This document shows positions 43,647 through 50,970 of a DNA stretch of 64,000 nucleotides, in pieces. The position numbers and the translations under genes were made by a program. Location: contig NZ_QBKR01000003.1 of assembly GCF_003054245.1 (NCBI RefSeq), positions 62,001 to 126,000 of the forward strand. The letters are read 5' to 3'. This DNA is from Melghirimyces profundicolus. Lineage in GTDB: Bacteria; Bacillota; Bacilli; Thermoactinomycetales; DSM-45169. The notes under the pieces were generated by a model. That model was not told the DNA's origin, ran no database searches, and worked only from the letters and a program-made list of their open reading frames with translations. How positions within the stretch are numbered: the stretch's first letter is position 1; each line of letters opens with the position of its first letter.

Positions 43647-44665
43647 TGGGGAGAAGGAGAGTGTATCCATTCACCGTGCTACTGCTGTCACTGGTCCTGG
43701 TGATCACCGGTTGCGCCGGCGGGGGCCATGACGCGGGGGGCGGTGATTCCGGCAAGAAAAAAGTGAAACTCATGCTCGACTGGGTGCCCAACACCAACCA
43801 CACAGGCCTCTATGTGGCCAAAGAAAAAGGATATTTTGCCGAAGAGGGACTGGAGGTGGAGATCGCCACTCCGGCGGAAACCACCGCCAACCAGCTGGTG
43901 GGAGCCGGTAAGGCGGATTTCGGCATCAGCTCCCAGGAGTACGTGACCCAGGCCCGGGCGGAAGGGGTGCCGATCGTTTCCATTGCGGCCATCCTGCAGC
44001 ACAACACCTCCGGGTTCGCCGCTCCCAAAGGGAAAAGGATCCAACGGCCGAAAGATTTCGTCGGCAAAACCTACGGAGGATGGGGCACTCCGATCGAAAA
44101 CGCCTTTATTCAGACCGTCCTGAATATGGACGGAGTGAAGACCCGGAACGTCGAGGACCAAGTGAAGATCGTCAACATGGGAGAGGCCGACTTCTTCACC
44201 GCCACCGAACGGAATGTGGACTTCGCCTGGATTTACTACGGATGGACGGGAATCGAAGCCAAGCTGCGGGGGGTTCCCATCGACTTTTTGGAACTGAGGG
44301 AACTGGATCCGGTGCTGGACTTCTACACGCCCACCGTGATCACCAATGAAAAGAAAATCAAGGAAGATCCGGAGACGGTCAAAAAGTTCATGAAAGCGGT
44401 GAGCCGGGGATACGAATACGCCATCGACCATCCGAAAGAGTCGGCGGACATCCTGGTCAAAGCGGCACCTGAAACGGACAAAAAACTGGCCCGTGCTTCC
44501 CAGAAGTGGATAAGCAAACGCTACCGGGCCGATGCCGACCGTTGGGGGGAACAGAAAGAGAAGGTATGGACGGACTTCACGGAGTGGATGTGGAAGCACC
44601 GGCTGATCGAGAAAAAAATGGACCCGGACAAAGCCTTCACCAATGAATTCCTTCCGGAGCAATGA
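43643..44665 (+). CDS. thiY: Thiamine-precursor ABC transporter substrate-binding lipoprotein
   Basis: A 340-aa lipoprotein (lipobox VITGC near residue 24) of the NMT1/THI5-like family. The opening of the mature domain, MLDWVPNTNHTGLYVAKEKG, and the segment GWGTPIENAF are typical of pyrimidine-precursor binders (ThiY). It overlaps the permease stop by ATGA and precedes the ATPase by 3 bases. Confidence 0.92.
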   Translation: MMGRRRVYPFTVLLLSLVLVITGCAGGGHDAGGGDSGKKKVKLMLDWVPNTNHTGLYVAKEKGYFAEEGLEVEIATPAETTANQLVGAGKADFGISSQEYVTQARAEGVPIVSIAAILQHNTSGFAAPKGKRIQRPKDFVGKTYGGWGTPIENAFIQTVLNMDGVKTRNVEDQVKIVNMGEADFFTATERNVDFAWIYYGWTGIEAKLRGVPIDFLELRELDPVLDFYTPTVITNEKKIKEDPETVKKFMKAVSRGYEYAIDHPKESADILVKAAPETDKKLARASQKWISKRYRADADRWGEQKEKVWTDFTEWMWKHRLIEKKMDPDKAFTNEFLPEQ

Positions 44666-44668
44666 CCG

Positions 44669-45424
44669 ATGAAGTTGGAAATGGAAGCCCTGGAACAATC
44701 CTACGCTTCCCCGACCGGAGAACGACGGGTGATCGACCGGGTGGACCTCAAAGTGGAGGAGGGGGAGTTCGTCAGTCTCATCGGTCCCAGCGGATGCGGA
44801 AAGAGCACCCTCTTCAACCTGGTGAGCGGGTTGGAGCGTCCTCTGGGGGGCCGGATCCGAAAAGACGGCTCCGACATCACCGGCGCGACGGGCCACGTCA
44901 GTTACATGCCCCAGAAGGATTGCCTCTTTCCTTGGCGGACGGTGGTGGAAAATGCCTCCCTGGCTGCCGAGGTCGCCGGAAAGGACAAGAAAAAAGCCCG
45001 GGAACGGGCGGAACGGCTCCTGCCGGTCTTCGGGCTGGAGGACTTCGCCGGGGAGTATCCCGCCCGCCTCTCCGGGGGCATGCGGCAACGGGCGGCCCTT
45101 CTGCGCACCGTGATGGCGGACCGTGACCTGTGGCTCCTGGACGAACCCATGGGTGCCCTGGACGCCCTCACCCGGGAGCGGATACAGGACTGGCTCCTGC
45201 AAATCCTGAGTCGGTTTCCCCGGACCGTCCTCTTCATCACCCACAGTGTGGACGAAGCCGTCTACCTCTCCGACCGCGTGGTGGTGCTCACTCCCCGTCC
45301 GGCCCGGGTCAAAGGAGAGCTTTCCATCACCCTCCCCCGTCCGAGGACACGGGAACAGATGACTTCGGAGGCGTTCCTTCAGGCGAAACAGTGGCTGTGG
45401 GAAAAGCTGCATGAGGACAAATGA
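44669..45424 (+). CDS. thiZ: Thiamine-precursor ABC transporter ATPase
   Basis: A 251-aa ATPase that powers the ThiX/ThiY transporter. Walker A GPSGCGKS near residue 39, Q-loop MPQKDC near 80, signature LSGGMRQR near 137, Walker B LWLLDEP near 157 and the His switch ITHSVDEA near 190 are all intact. It is the last gene of the riboswitch operon. Confidence 0.94.
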   Translation: MKLEMEALEQSYASPTGERRVIDRVDLKVEEGEFVSLIGPSGCGKSTLFNLVSGLERPLGGRIRKDGSDITGATGHVSYMPQKDCLFPWRTVVENASLAAEVAGKDKKKARERAERLLPVFGLEDFAGEYPARLSGGMRQRAALLRTVMADRDLWLLDEPMGALDALTRERIQDWLLQILSRFPRTVLFITHSVDEAVYLSDRVVVLTPRPARVKGELSITLPRPRTREQMTSEAFLQAKQWLWEKLHEDK

Positions 45425-45425
45425 A

Positions 45426-45463
45426 ACCACCCCGTGACGTTCGGGGTGGCTTTCATTTTTTGA
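45426..45463 (+). terminator. Terminator of thi operon
   Basis: An 8-bp CCACCCCG stem with a 7-base loop is followed by CTTTCATTTTTT, directly after the thiZ stop. Confidence 0.85.
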
Positions 45464-45536
45464 TCCGTGTCATCCCTGACGCAGACGGCGCTTGATTTTA
45501 TTGTGGGAAAAGCGTAGACCGGCTGTCTGATGCATA

Positions 45537-45565
45537 TTGATTCTGCTTTTGGCACATGATATATT
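45537..45565 (+). promoter_or_regulatory. Promoter of candidate antitoxin RNA
   Basis: -35 TTGATT (45537-45542), an exact 17-base spacer and -10 TATATT (45560-45565). It drives a transcript of roughly 75 bases with no reading frame. Confidence 0.75.
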
Positions 45566-45571
45566 AAGCTT

Positions 45572-45650
45572 AGATGAACGACAGGGCGTGGTCTCGCTTC
45601 CGGGGCCGGGAACCTCACCGAAGTTGCCGCTTCAGGTGAGGTTTTTCATA
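45572..45650 (+). ncRNA. Candidate antisense antitoxin RNA, convergent with toxin gene
   Basis: A short RNA predicted from the promoter at 45537-45565 to the hairpin 45611-45643 (AACCTCACC arm, inner GAAG/CTTC pairs, GGTGAGGTT arm) followed by TTTTTC. No coding frame. It runs toward the 34-codon minus-strand gene at 45677-45781 and would pair with the 3' part of its mRNA, as RNA II does in par/Fst loci. Confidence 0.55.
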
Positions 45651-45676
45651 CCCGTCGCTGCCACAAGGGTTAGCGC

Positions 45677-45781
45677 CTACTCCTCCTTATCCTGATCGCG
45701 CCGATCGCGATACAGGTCAAAGAGAAGCCGGGCAACAGCGGTGAAGGCTACTGTCACAGCAGCCCATTCTGCCATGCCCAT
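45677..45781 (-). CDS. 34-aa candidate type I toxin (Fst/TxpA-like)
   Basis: A tiny protein: short N-terminus, one hydrophobic helix (AAVTVAFTAVARLLFDLY) and a highly charged tail (RDRRDQDKEE), the plan of Fst-type membrane toxins. A strong AAAGGGAGGAT site precedes the ATG. The 5' leader holds CCCCCTTCCGG (about 45814-45824 on the complementary strand), which can pair with the CCGGAAAGGG of the ribosome site, so translation may be locked in the full-length RNA. A TATAAT -10 lies upstream (about 45853-45858). Homology to named toxins is not proven. Confidence 0.6.
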   Translation of the reverse strand: MGMAEWAAVTVAFTAVARLLFDLYRDRRDQDKEE

Positions 45782-45937
45782 AGACATCCTCCCTTTCCGG
45801 ATGGTCTCCGACACCCGGAAGGGGGACAGCCGTTCATCCTATGCTTGTTATATTATACCTTGCTTTTTGATAGAAGATTTTCAGCATAGAAAACGGAAAA
45901 TTCAAACGAACCATAGCGAATGAAAACGGGAAGGCAA

Positions 45938-45977
45938 CCCTGCAGCCAACGATATACGTTGGCTGCAGGGTTTTTTC
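45938..45977 (+). terminator. Very strong orphan terminator
   Basis: A 14-bp perfect stem (45938-45951 / 45957-45970) is followed by TTTTTTC. No plus-strand gene precedes it within 500 bases, so it may end a second short RNA beginning near 45895 or be left from a lost operon. Confidence 0.85.
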
Positions 45978-46009
45978 TTGGGATTTCCCAATGTCACGGG
46001 AAACGGAAA

Positions 46010-46291
46010 ACAACGTGCGCGTCATGTCAGCTGAGCGGGATGCTGCGGATTGCGATCGCCGACACCGGAATCGGCATCGAACCCGATCAACTCCCTTTCC
46101 TCTTCAATCGGTTTTATCGAGCCGATGAAGCACGTACCCGGAACAGAGGGGGAACGGGACTGGGGCTGGCGATTGCGAAGGAATTCGTGTTGGCCCATGA
46201 CGGAACCATTGAAGTGGAAAGCCAGCCGGGGCAAGGCATGACCTTTATCGTCAAGTTGCCTTACAGGCACGATGAAGCCAAAAAGATCTAA
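46010..46291 (+). pseudogene. C-terminal fragment of a sensor histidine kinase
   Basis: About 85 codons of a HATPase domain: the G1 box IADTGIG, F box [11 protein letters not shown] and G2 box GGTGLGLAI, ending in TFIVKLPY as in intact kinases. The dimerisation/phospho-His domain and N box are missing, and no proper start exists (ATG at 46040 is internal). It is a remnant of a deleted two-component gene. A terminator follows at the expected place. Confidence 0.85.
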
Positions 46292-46324
46292 CCACCCCTT
46301 AGCCTGTGGATGGTTAGATCTTTT
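46281..46324 (+). terminator. Terminator after kinase fragment
   Basis: A 14-base A-rich/T-rich stem (46281-46294 / 46311-46324) overlaps the remnant's stop. It can work in both directions and may also serve the minus-strand MOSC gene. Confidence 0.8.
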
Positions 46325-46429
46325 CAGTTCAACGGCGGCATCCGGAGGGAAAAGGTGTCGGCGGTCGGCCTCCGGGGAGACGGATCTCCTCCGGCAACGC
46401 TTCAGGGCATTGAGTCGGCGAAGCTGGTC

Positions 46430-47002
46430 TTAAGACTCATTTTCCGCTCGGGAACGGCAGATGGCGAGAGTGGCCGTTTCCCCACGACGGATGGGCCCCG
46501 GTTTCTCCACCACACATACGATCCCCCGCAAGCCCCGTGAGGCTTTGACAAAACGGGAGGCCAGTTGGGGTTGATCGGGGAACCGCTGCTGGAGGATTTT
46601 TCCCGGCTGGATGCAGGGGAGGTTTTCCCCTTCGCACAGGAGTCCGGCTCCGTCAGGGAAGATGATCCGGCTTCCGGGAGAAAGGCGGGAAAGTTCAGGG
46701 TATCCGGTGATAGCCAAATTGGCTCCCAGCCATTCGGGCCGAACTTCCTCGATTCCCAATTCTTCGGCGATACGGGTACACTCCTCGACGGAGGCCACGG
46801 AGACCTGTCTCCGGTTGAAAATTTCCGTCCCCCGGGGGTACATGGGTTCCCTGGCACCGGCTTTTTTCGTCCATCCGAAGTGAAGGTCCCCCGGGATGCC
46901 GCCGTATTCCAGCTCCGCCGACTCCATCGACCGGGTGACAAACGTATCCCTTCGGTCGGCTCGGTAGATTCCTTCAATTCTTACTTCCTCATGCCTCCAC
47001 AT
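46430..47002 (-). CDS. MOSC domain-containing protein
   Basis: A 190-aa stand-alone MOSC domain, the fold that binds pyranopterin cofactors or carries persulfide sulfur. Family segments: YGGIPGDLHFGWTKKAG near residue 33, RQVSVASVEECTRIAEELG near 65 and LRGIVCVVEKPGPIRRGE near 157, with the conserved Cys. The ATG has AAAGGAGGAG 6 bases upstream. It lies 36 bases past the CGNR regulator gene on the same strand, so they may share a transcript. Confidence 0.85.
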   Translation of the reverse strand: MWRHEEVRIEGIYRADRRDTFVTRSMESAELEYGGIPGDLHFGWTKKAGAREPMYPRGTEIFNRRQVSVASVEECTRIAEELGIEEVRPEWLGANLAITGYPELSRLSPGSRIIFPDGAGLLCEGENLPCIQPGKILQQRFPDQPQLASRFVKASRGLRGIVCVVEKPGPIRRGETATLAICRSRAENES

Positions 47003-47038
47003 CCGATCTCCTCCTTTTTATCTTCATATCATACCGCA

Positions 47039-47602
47039 TCACCGACCTTCCGGCGTCGATGGTTTGCCGCTTTGCCGGGCCCGGTGTCTGCGGACATTCA
47101 TCCGGTTGCCGCAGGTTCGGTGGTCACACCAGCGGCGGCTTCGGTTGCGGCTTTCATCATAGAAGAACCAAAGACAGGCATCGTTTCCGCAGATTCGCAC
47201 CCGGCCAGGATCATGCCGGACGAGGAGTTCGGCGAAGGAAGCCGCGATCTCGGCTTTCACCCCGTCCCAATCCATTTCCACCGGAGTCAGCTTCCACTCG
47301 AAGGAATCACCTTCCTGTCGAAGTTGCCGTCGGACCGGCCGGTGCGCGAGACAGGCGTTCAGGTGGCTCAGAGCCTCTTCGTCCGGCGGAATCCCCCGGG
47401 TCAGGTCCATCGTGAGCAGGCGGAGCCAGGCCCGAAACCGTTTCAGGGCCTTCTCCGGGAACGGCTCCCCCGGCGTCCGGATGCCCCAGTCGGCGAGCAC
47501 CTGATCCAGCCAGCCGGGTTTCTCCAGGCGGTCCTCCAGGAAATCGGGATGCACCCCGTCCCGCCATTCACTGTTGAGAAAATCGATGAACAGAAAATTC
47601 AC
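47039..47602 (-). CDS. CGNR zinc-finger / ABATE domain regulator
   Basis: A 187-aa predicted stress-response transcription regulator. The N-terminal part is the ABATE domain. The C-terminal zinc finger has Cys in VRICGNDACLWFFYD and WCDHRTCGNRMNVRRHRAR (the CGNR motif, near residues 137-180). The GTG at 47602 is chosen over an upstream start because GAGGGGGG lies 6 bases before it. An AT-rich promoter and inverted repeat lie just upstream. Confidence 0.88.
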   Translation of the reverse strand: MNFLFIDFLNSEWRDGVHPDFLEDRLEKPGWLDQVLADWGIRTPGEPFPEKALKRFRAWLRLLTMDLTRGIPPDEEALSHLNACLAHRPVRRQLRQEGDSFEWKLTPVEMDWDGVKAEIAASFAELLVRHDPGRVRICGNDACLWFFYDESRNRSRRWCDHRTCGNRMNVRRHRARQSGKPSTPEGR

Positions 47603-47651
47603 AGTGACCCCCCTCTCTTTCCTTGTTCCATTCAAAATTTACGCTAAATTT

Positions 47652-47692
47652 CGTTTGTAATAAATATAAATGAATTAAATAGTTACAAACAA
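47652..47692 (-). promoter_or_regulatory. Promoter and inverted repeat upstream of CGNR gene
   Basis: GTTTGTAA and TTACAAAC form an inverted repeat 22 bases apart (about 47655-47692). Read on the minus strand, TTGTTT and TATATT at 18-base spacing form a promoter within it. The repeat is a candidate operator. Confidence 0.55.
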
Positions 47693-47805
47693 GGAGGACG
47701 GGACAGGGGAAGAGGCAGCATGAAGGGGCGATTTCGGGCCGGGTATTGAAGTTGTGGTGCGGGAGTCCGTATCTCTCTTGCGGGATTACCAAACTCCCTC
47801 CCCAA

Positions 47806-47834
47806 TTGAAAAGCCTTGTCATCAAGGGTATGAT
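47806..47834 (+). promoter_or_regulatory. Promoter of bdbD-bdbC
   Basis: -35 TTGAAA (47806-47811), a 17-base spacer and -10 TATGAT (47829-47834), 50 bases before the bdbD start. Bases 47693-47805 show nothing else. Confidence 0.75.
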
Positions 47835-47884
47835 GGGAAAAGGTATAGGAGCTCAAACACACAGCGATTGGGAGGGATAACCGG

Positions 47885-48628
47885 ATGGCAAAGAAAAAGA
47901 CGGGGCAGAGCCATAAACAGAAAAAGAAACAGGTCGAGGCCCGCTCCGACCGCATGCAGACCCTCACCCTCGTGACGGTCATCCTGCTCTTCCTGGGATT
48001 GGGTATCTTCGCGCTGGTGGACAGTTTCATCGGAGGAGAAGAAGTCAAACAGGGAGACGGGGGGAAGGCCAACGTCGACGAAGCGATCTTCGCCTATGAT
48101 AAACAGCCCGTCCGGGGCAATCCGGACGCCAAGGTCAGGATCGTCGAATTCGGGGATTACAAGTGCCCGGTTTGCAAACGGTTCAAGGATGAAATCTTTC
48201 CGAAACTGAAGAAAGATTTCTTGGATACCGACAAAGCCGGTTTTTATTTCATCAACAACCCGTTCATCGGAGAGGATTCCGTGACTGCGGGGATTGCCGG
48301 GGAAGCGGTTTACGAACAGGATCCGGATGCATTCTGGAAGTTCTACCATGCGGTCTACGACAACCAAGGGCCGGAAAAGGAAACCTGGGCCACCCAGGAG
48401 TTTCTGGTCGATCTGGCAAAAAAAGAAATCCCCGGGGTGGATCGGCAAAAGCTGAAACAGGCGATCGAAGACCGGAAATATGAAGACGCGGTCCAACAGG
48501 ACAGGCAGATCGCCGCGAAGGCGGGGGTTACTTCCGTTCCCACTCTGTTCATCAACGGGAAACCGGTTCCCAACACCTTCGATTACGATCAAATTAGAAA
48601 GATGATCGAGGAAGAGTTGGAAAAATAA
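47885..48628 (+). CDS. bdbD: Membrane-anchored DsbA-like thiol:disulfide oxidoreductase
   Basis: A 247-aa protein. Basic residues 1-25, a membrane helix at about 26-45, and an extracytoplasmic thioredoxin fold with the CPVC active site (near residue 95) and cis-Pro loop GVTSVPTLF (near 216). It introduces disulfides into exported proteins and is re-oxidised by BdbC, whose gene follows 22 bases later. The ATG has GGGAGGG 9 bases upstream. Confidence 0.92.
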   Translation: MAKKKTGQSHKQKKKQVEARSDRMQTLTLVTVILLFLGLGIFALVDSFIGGEEVKQGDGGKANVDEAIFAYDKQPVRGNPDAKVRIVEFGDYKCPVCKRFKDEIFPKLKKDFLDTDKAGFYFINNPFIGEDSVTAGIAGEAVYEQDPDAFWKFYHAVYDNQGPEKETWATQEFLVDLAKKEIPGVDRQKLKQAIEDRKYEDAVQQDRQIAAKAGVTSVPTLFINGKPVPNTFDYDQIRKMIEEELEK

Positions 48629-48650
48629 CCCACAGGGGGGAGAGTCGTCG

Positions 48651-49067
48651 GTGTCCTGGATACGCACCTACAGTCTCTATCTGGCGTGGTTGGTGGCGGT
48701 GGCCGCTCTGGTCGGAAGCCTTTGGTTCAGCGAAGTGGCCGGATTTATCCCTTGCAAACTGTGCTGGTTCCAACGAATTCTCATGTACCCCCTTGCGTTG
48801 ATCTTAGGTCTTGCCAGTTACCGCGGGGACCGTGATGCCGTGCTTTACGCGTTGCCTTTCAGCGTGATGGGGCTGGTCGTCTCCCTCTGGCATTACGCAC
48901 AGCAAAAAATCCCGGGGTTGGCTGACGTGGCCGGTTGCAGCGAAGGGATTCCCTGTTCCGGTCAGTACATCAATTGGTTCGGTTTCGTCACGATTCCTTT
49001 TTTGGCTTTGACCGCCTTTGTCCTGATCACTTCCCTTTTATGGATCGGGCGGAAAGAAACGGACTGA
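48651..49067 (+). CDS. bdbC: DsbB-like disulfide oxidoreductase
   Basis: A 138-aa membrane protein with four helices. The two Cys pairs of DsbB-type proteins are seen: CKLC in helix 2 entry (near residues 35-38) and Cys in VAGCSEGIPCSG (near 97-103). It passes electrons from BdbD to menaquinone. The GTG start follows a purine-rich GGGGGGAGAG. A terminator closes the pair. Confidence 0.93.
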   Translation: MSWIRTYSLYLAWLVAVAALVGSLWFSEVAGFIPCKLCWFQRILMYPLALILGLASYRGDRDAVLYALPFSVMGLVVSLWHYAQQKIPGLADVAGCSEGIPCSGQYINWFGFVTIPFLALTAFVLITSLLWIGRKETD

Positions 49068-49071
49068 CGGG

Positions 49072-49105
49072 GAGGGTGCCTTTTTTTTCCGGGCACCCTT
49101 TTTGT
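49072..49105 (+). terminator. Terminator of bdbDC
   Basis: A GGGTGCC / GGCACCC stem with a T-rich loop is followed by TTTTT. Confidence 0.85.
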
Positions 49106-49260
49106 CGAAGCAGGAATGAATTCATTTCCAGTTTATTGTAATTTGTATCAGTTTTCTTGAACGCCCGGAAGCACTTTGGTACATTAATTTTACCCGTCAG
49201 GGTAAACACCGGGAGACCGCCCTTTATATAGATCGGATTCTATCGGCAAAGGAGAGATCC

Positions 49261-50307
49261 ATGGTGAGCGAAACGATTCCGCTGCACGTGTTGCGCATCA
49301 CCGACCTGAATAGATCCCTCACTTTCTACCGGGACATGCTGGGGTTTGAGCCCGATTGGGAGGACCCCGAAAGGGGGACCGTCCGGCTGGTGGCACCCGA
49401 CGGGGATCGGATCCTGTTGACTTCGGATCCGGAACTGGACATTCGAACCCTGTTTGCCCCGGAGACACCGCCCCGGGAACCGGCGGAACCGGAACCCGCG
49501 GTGCCGGAGGAGAGGTTGGAGCCTGAATCGGAAGAAGATCAGGCAGCCCCTGACGGCGGACCGGACGGGGAGCAGGCTCCGAATCCGGAAGCGGAACCTG
49601 TCGGTTCTTATGATCCTTTCGGGGAAGAGGAACCCAAGGGGCAAGTTGGGACCTATCAGATTCTGGAAGCGAATAAAGAGGAGCCCCTCCGTTTTCCCGG
49701 AGAGAACCTCGAGTATTTCCAGGAACGCCTGGCCATGTACGGGCTCCCCGACCTCCTTCTGGAAGAGAACCCCGGAGTGGAGCAGGTTTTGAAGATCCAG
49801 GATCCGGACGGTTACCGCATCGCTCTCTATGAGAGCCTCCGCCTGGACGATGAGGAAGTGATCGCCCTCTACCGCAAAGGTCCGGACCTCTTAGAGGGCG
49901 CGATTCTGGGTTTGGAGAACGAAGATTTGGAATGGGAAACCGAAGAGGGGGAAACCATCCGCCAGTTGATCCTCCAAATCGTGGATTTCGATCTGGAGAT
50001 GATGCAACGGATCAAGTGGGCGCTGGCCGAAAGCGGCCGGAAGTATACCATCCCCCTCTACGATCCCGAGGAATGGGCCGAAAAACTCCATTACGCTTCC
50101 CGTCCCGTTCAGGCTGAACTCGGCATGTTCCGCTTTGTCCGGGATCATGTCCTCAGCCAGTTGGAAACCGTTTCCGGAGCGATGGACCGTTACCTGGTTT
50201 CCGAACATGGGAACGTGGAGGTTCGCACCATGGTGCAGGTGGCGGGAGAGTCGGTCCGGGAGCAGGTCCAGACCATTATGGAGACACGCCGTCGCTACGG
50301 GAAATGA
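49261..50307 (+). CDS. VOC-fold protein with acidic insert and DinB-like C-terminal domain
   Basis: A 348-aa protein of unusual build. Residues 1-60 are the first half of a VOC/glyoxalase fold (LHVLRITDLNRSLTFYRDML). About 65-135 is a Pro/Glu/Asp-rich disordered insert. About 135-195 resumes the VOC half (KIQDPDGYRIALYESLR). About 230-348 is a four-helix bundle resembling DinB/YfiT enzymes, without the usual three-His metal site. Function unknown. The ATG has AAAGGAGAG upstream. Monocistronic. Confidence 0.7.
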   Translation: MVSETIPLHVLRITDLNRSLTFYRDMLGFEPDWEDPERGTVRLVAPDGDRILLTSDPELDIRTLFAPETPPREPAEPEPAVPEERLEPESEEDQAAPDGGPDGEQAPNPEAEPVGSYDPFGEEEPKGQVGTYQILEANKEEPLRFPGENLEYFQERLAMYGLPDLLLEENPGVEQVLKIQDPDGYRIALYESLRLDDEEVIALYRKGPDLLEGAILGLENEDLEWETEEGETIRQLILQIVDFDLEMMQRIKWALAESGRKYTIPLYDPEEWAEKLHYASRPVQAELGMFRFVRDHVLSQLETVSGAMDRYLVSEHGNVEVRTMVQVAGESVREQVQTIMETRRRYGK

Positions 50308-50308
50308 C

Positions 50309-50356
50309 GCCCGGACCCCTCCGGTGTGCAGCACTCGTGTATACCGGAGGGGTCCG
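50309..50356. terminator. Bidirectional terminator between the VOC gene and the Crp-like gene
   Basis: CCGGACCCCTCCGGT-type arms flank a 15-base loop between two convergent genes. The plus-side tail is TTATTTCTG. Confidence 0.75.
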
Positions 50357-50357
50357 G

Positions 50358-50855
50358 TTATTTCTGTGTTTTCCGGAGTTGCCGGTTGACCGTCTCACGG
50401 CTCATTCCGATCAGCTGCCCGATTTCTTCCTGAGTGAGCATCTCTTCCACGGATTGGCTTCCAAAGTGGCGTCTGAACCATTCTCTCAACAGGGGAATCC
50501 GTTCCTTGGCGGGAGCGGTGGCAATGTTCAGACGTTGTTGGATGATCCGGAGGGTGTGCTGCAACTGTACGGCCACTTCCCGGTATTTTACCGGATCTTT
50601 CTCCAGGGAATCGTACCATTCCCGGGCGGGGACCGCTTCCACTTCGCTGGAGATGACGGCGATTGCGGTGGCGAAATAGGGCTGAGGGCTCAACAGGGAA
50701 TGATGGGGGAAGAATTCTCCCGGAACCAGCAGGTTGAAAAGCAGAGAGGAACCGTCGGGACGAAGACGAACCACTTTTAAAAGCCCGCTTTTCAGCCGGT
50801 ACAAATCTCCGGTTTCTCCCTGTCGAAACAACACTTCTCCCCGGTGCAGGATCAA
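50358..50855 (-). CDS. Short Crp/Fnr family transcription regulator
   Basis: A 165-aa regulator. The cyclic-nucleotide-binding-type beta barrel spans about residues 1-80, then the dimer helix, then a helix-turn-helix LTQEEIGQLIGMSRETVNRQ near 140-160. It is shorter than usual (220-240): the N-terminal strand and the C-terminal wing are trimmed. It contains no Cys, so it cannot carry an Fnr-type iron-sulfur cluster and may sense NO by haem or another ligand. The TTG start follows AAAGAGGTGA by 6 bases. It is divergent from hmp, so it is the likely regulator of hmp. Confidence 0.85.
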   Translation of the reverse strand: MILHRGEVLFRQGETGDLYRLKSGLLKVVRLRPDGSSLLFNLLVPGEFFPHHSLLSPQPYFATAIAVISSEVEAVPAREWYDSLEKDPVKYREVAVQLQHTLRIIQQRLNIATAPAKERIPLLREWFRRHFGSQSVEEMLTQEEIGQLIGMSRETVNRQLRKTQK

Positions 50856-50882
50856 GGGGGTTCACCTCTTTGTCAAAGTCAG

Positions 50883-50898
50883 TGTGCCGTGCATCACA
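50883..50898. promoter_or_regulatory. Crp/Fnr-type palindrome between regulator and hmp
   Basis: TGTG-N8-CACA exactly matches the spacing of Crp/Fnr-family operators. It lies in the 115-base divergent space, 28 bases from the regulator's start and 72 from hmp. Confidence 0.6.
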
Positions 50899-50970
50899 GA
50901 AATGAACCGGCTTCCTCCGCTATCTTGGAGATGGAAAAACACCATCCCGTGAAATGAGGGGGAACCGTTC

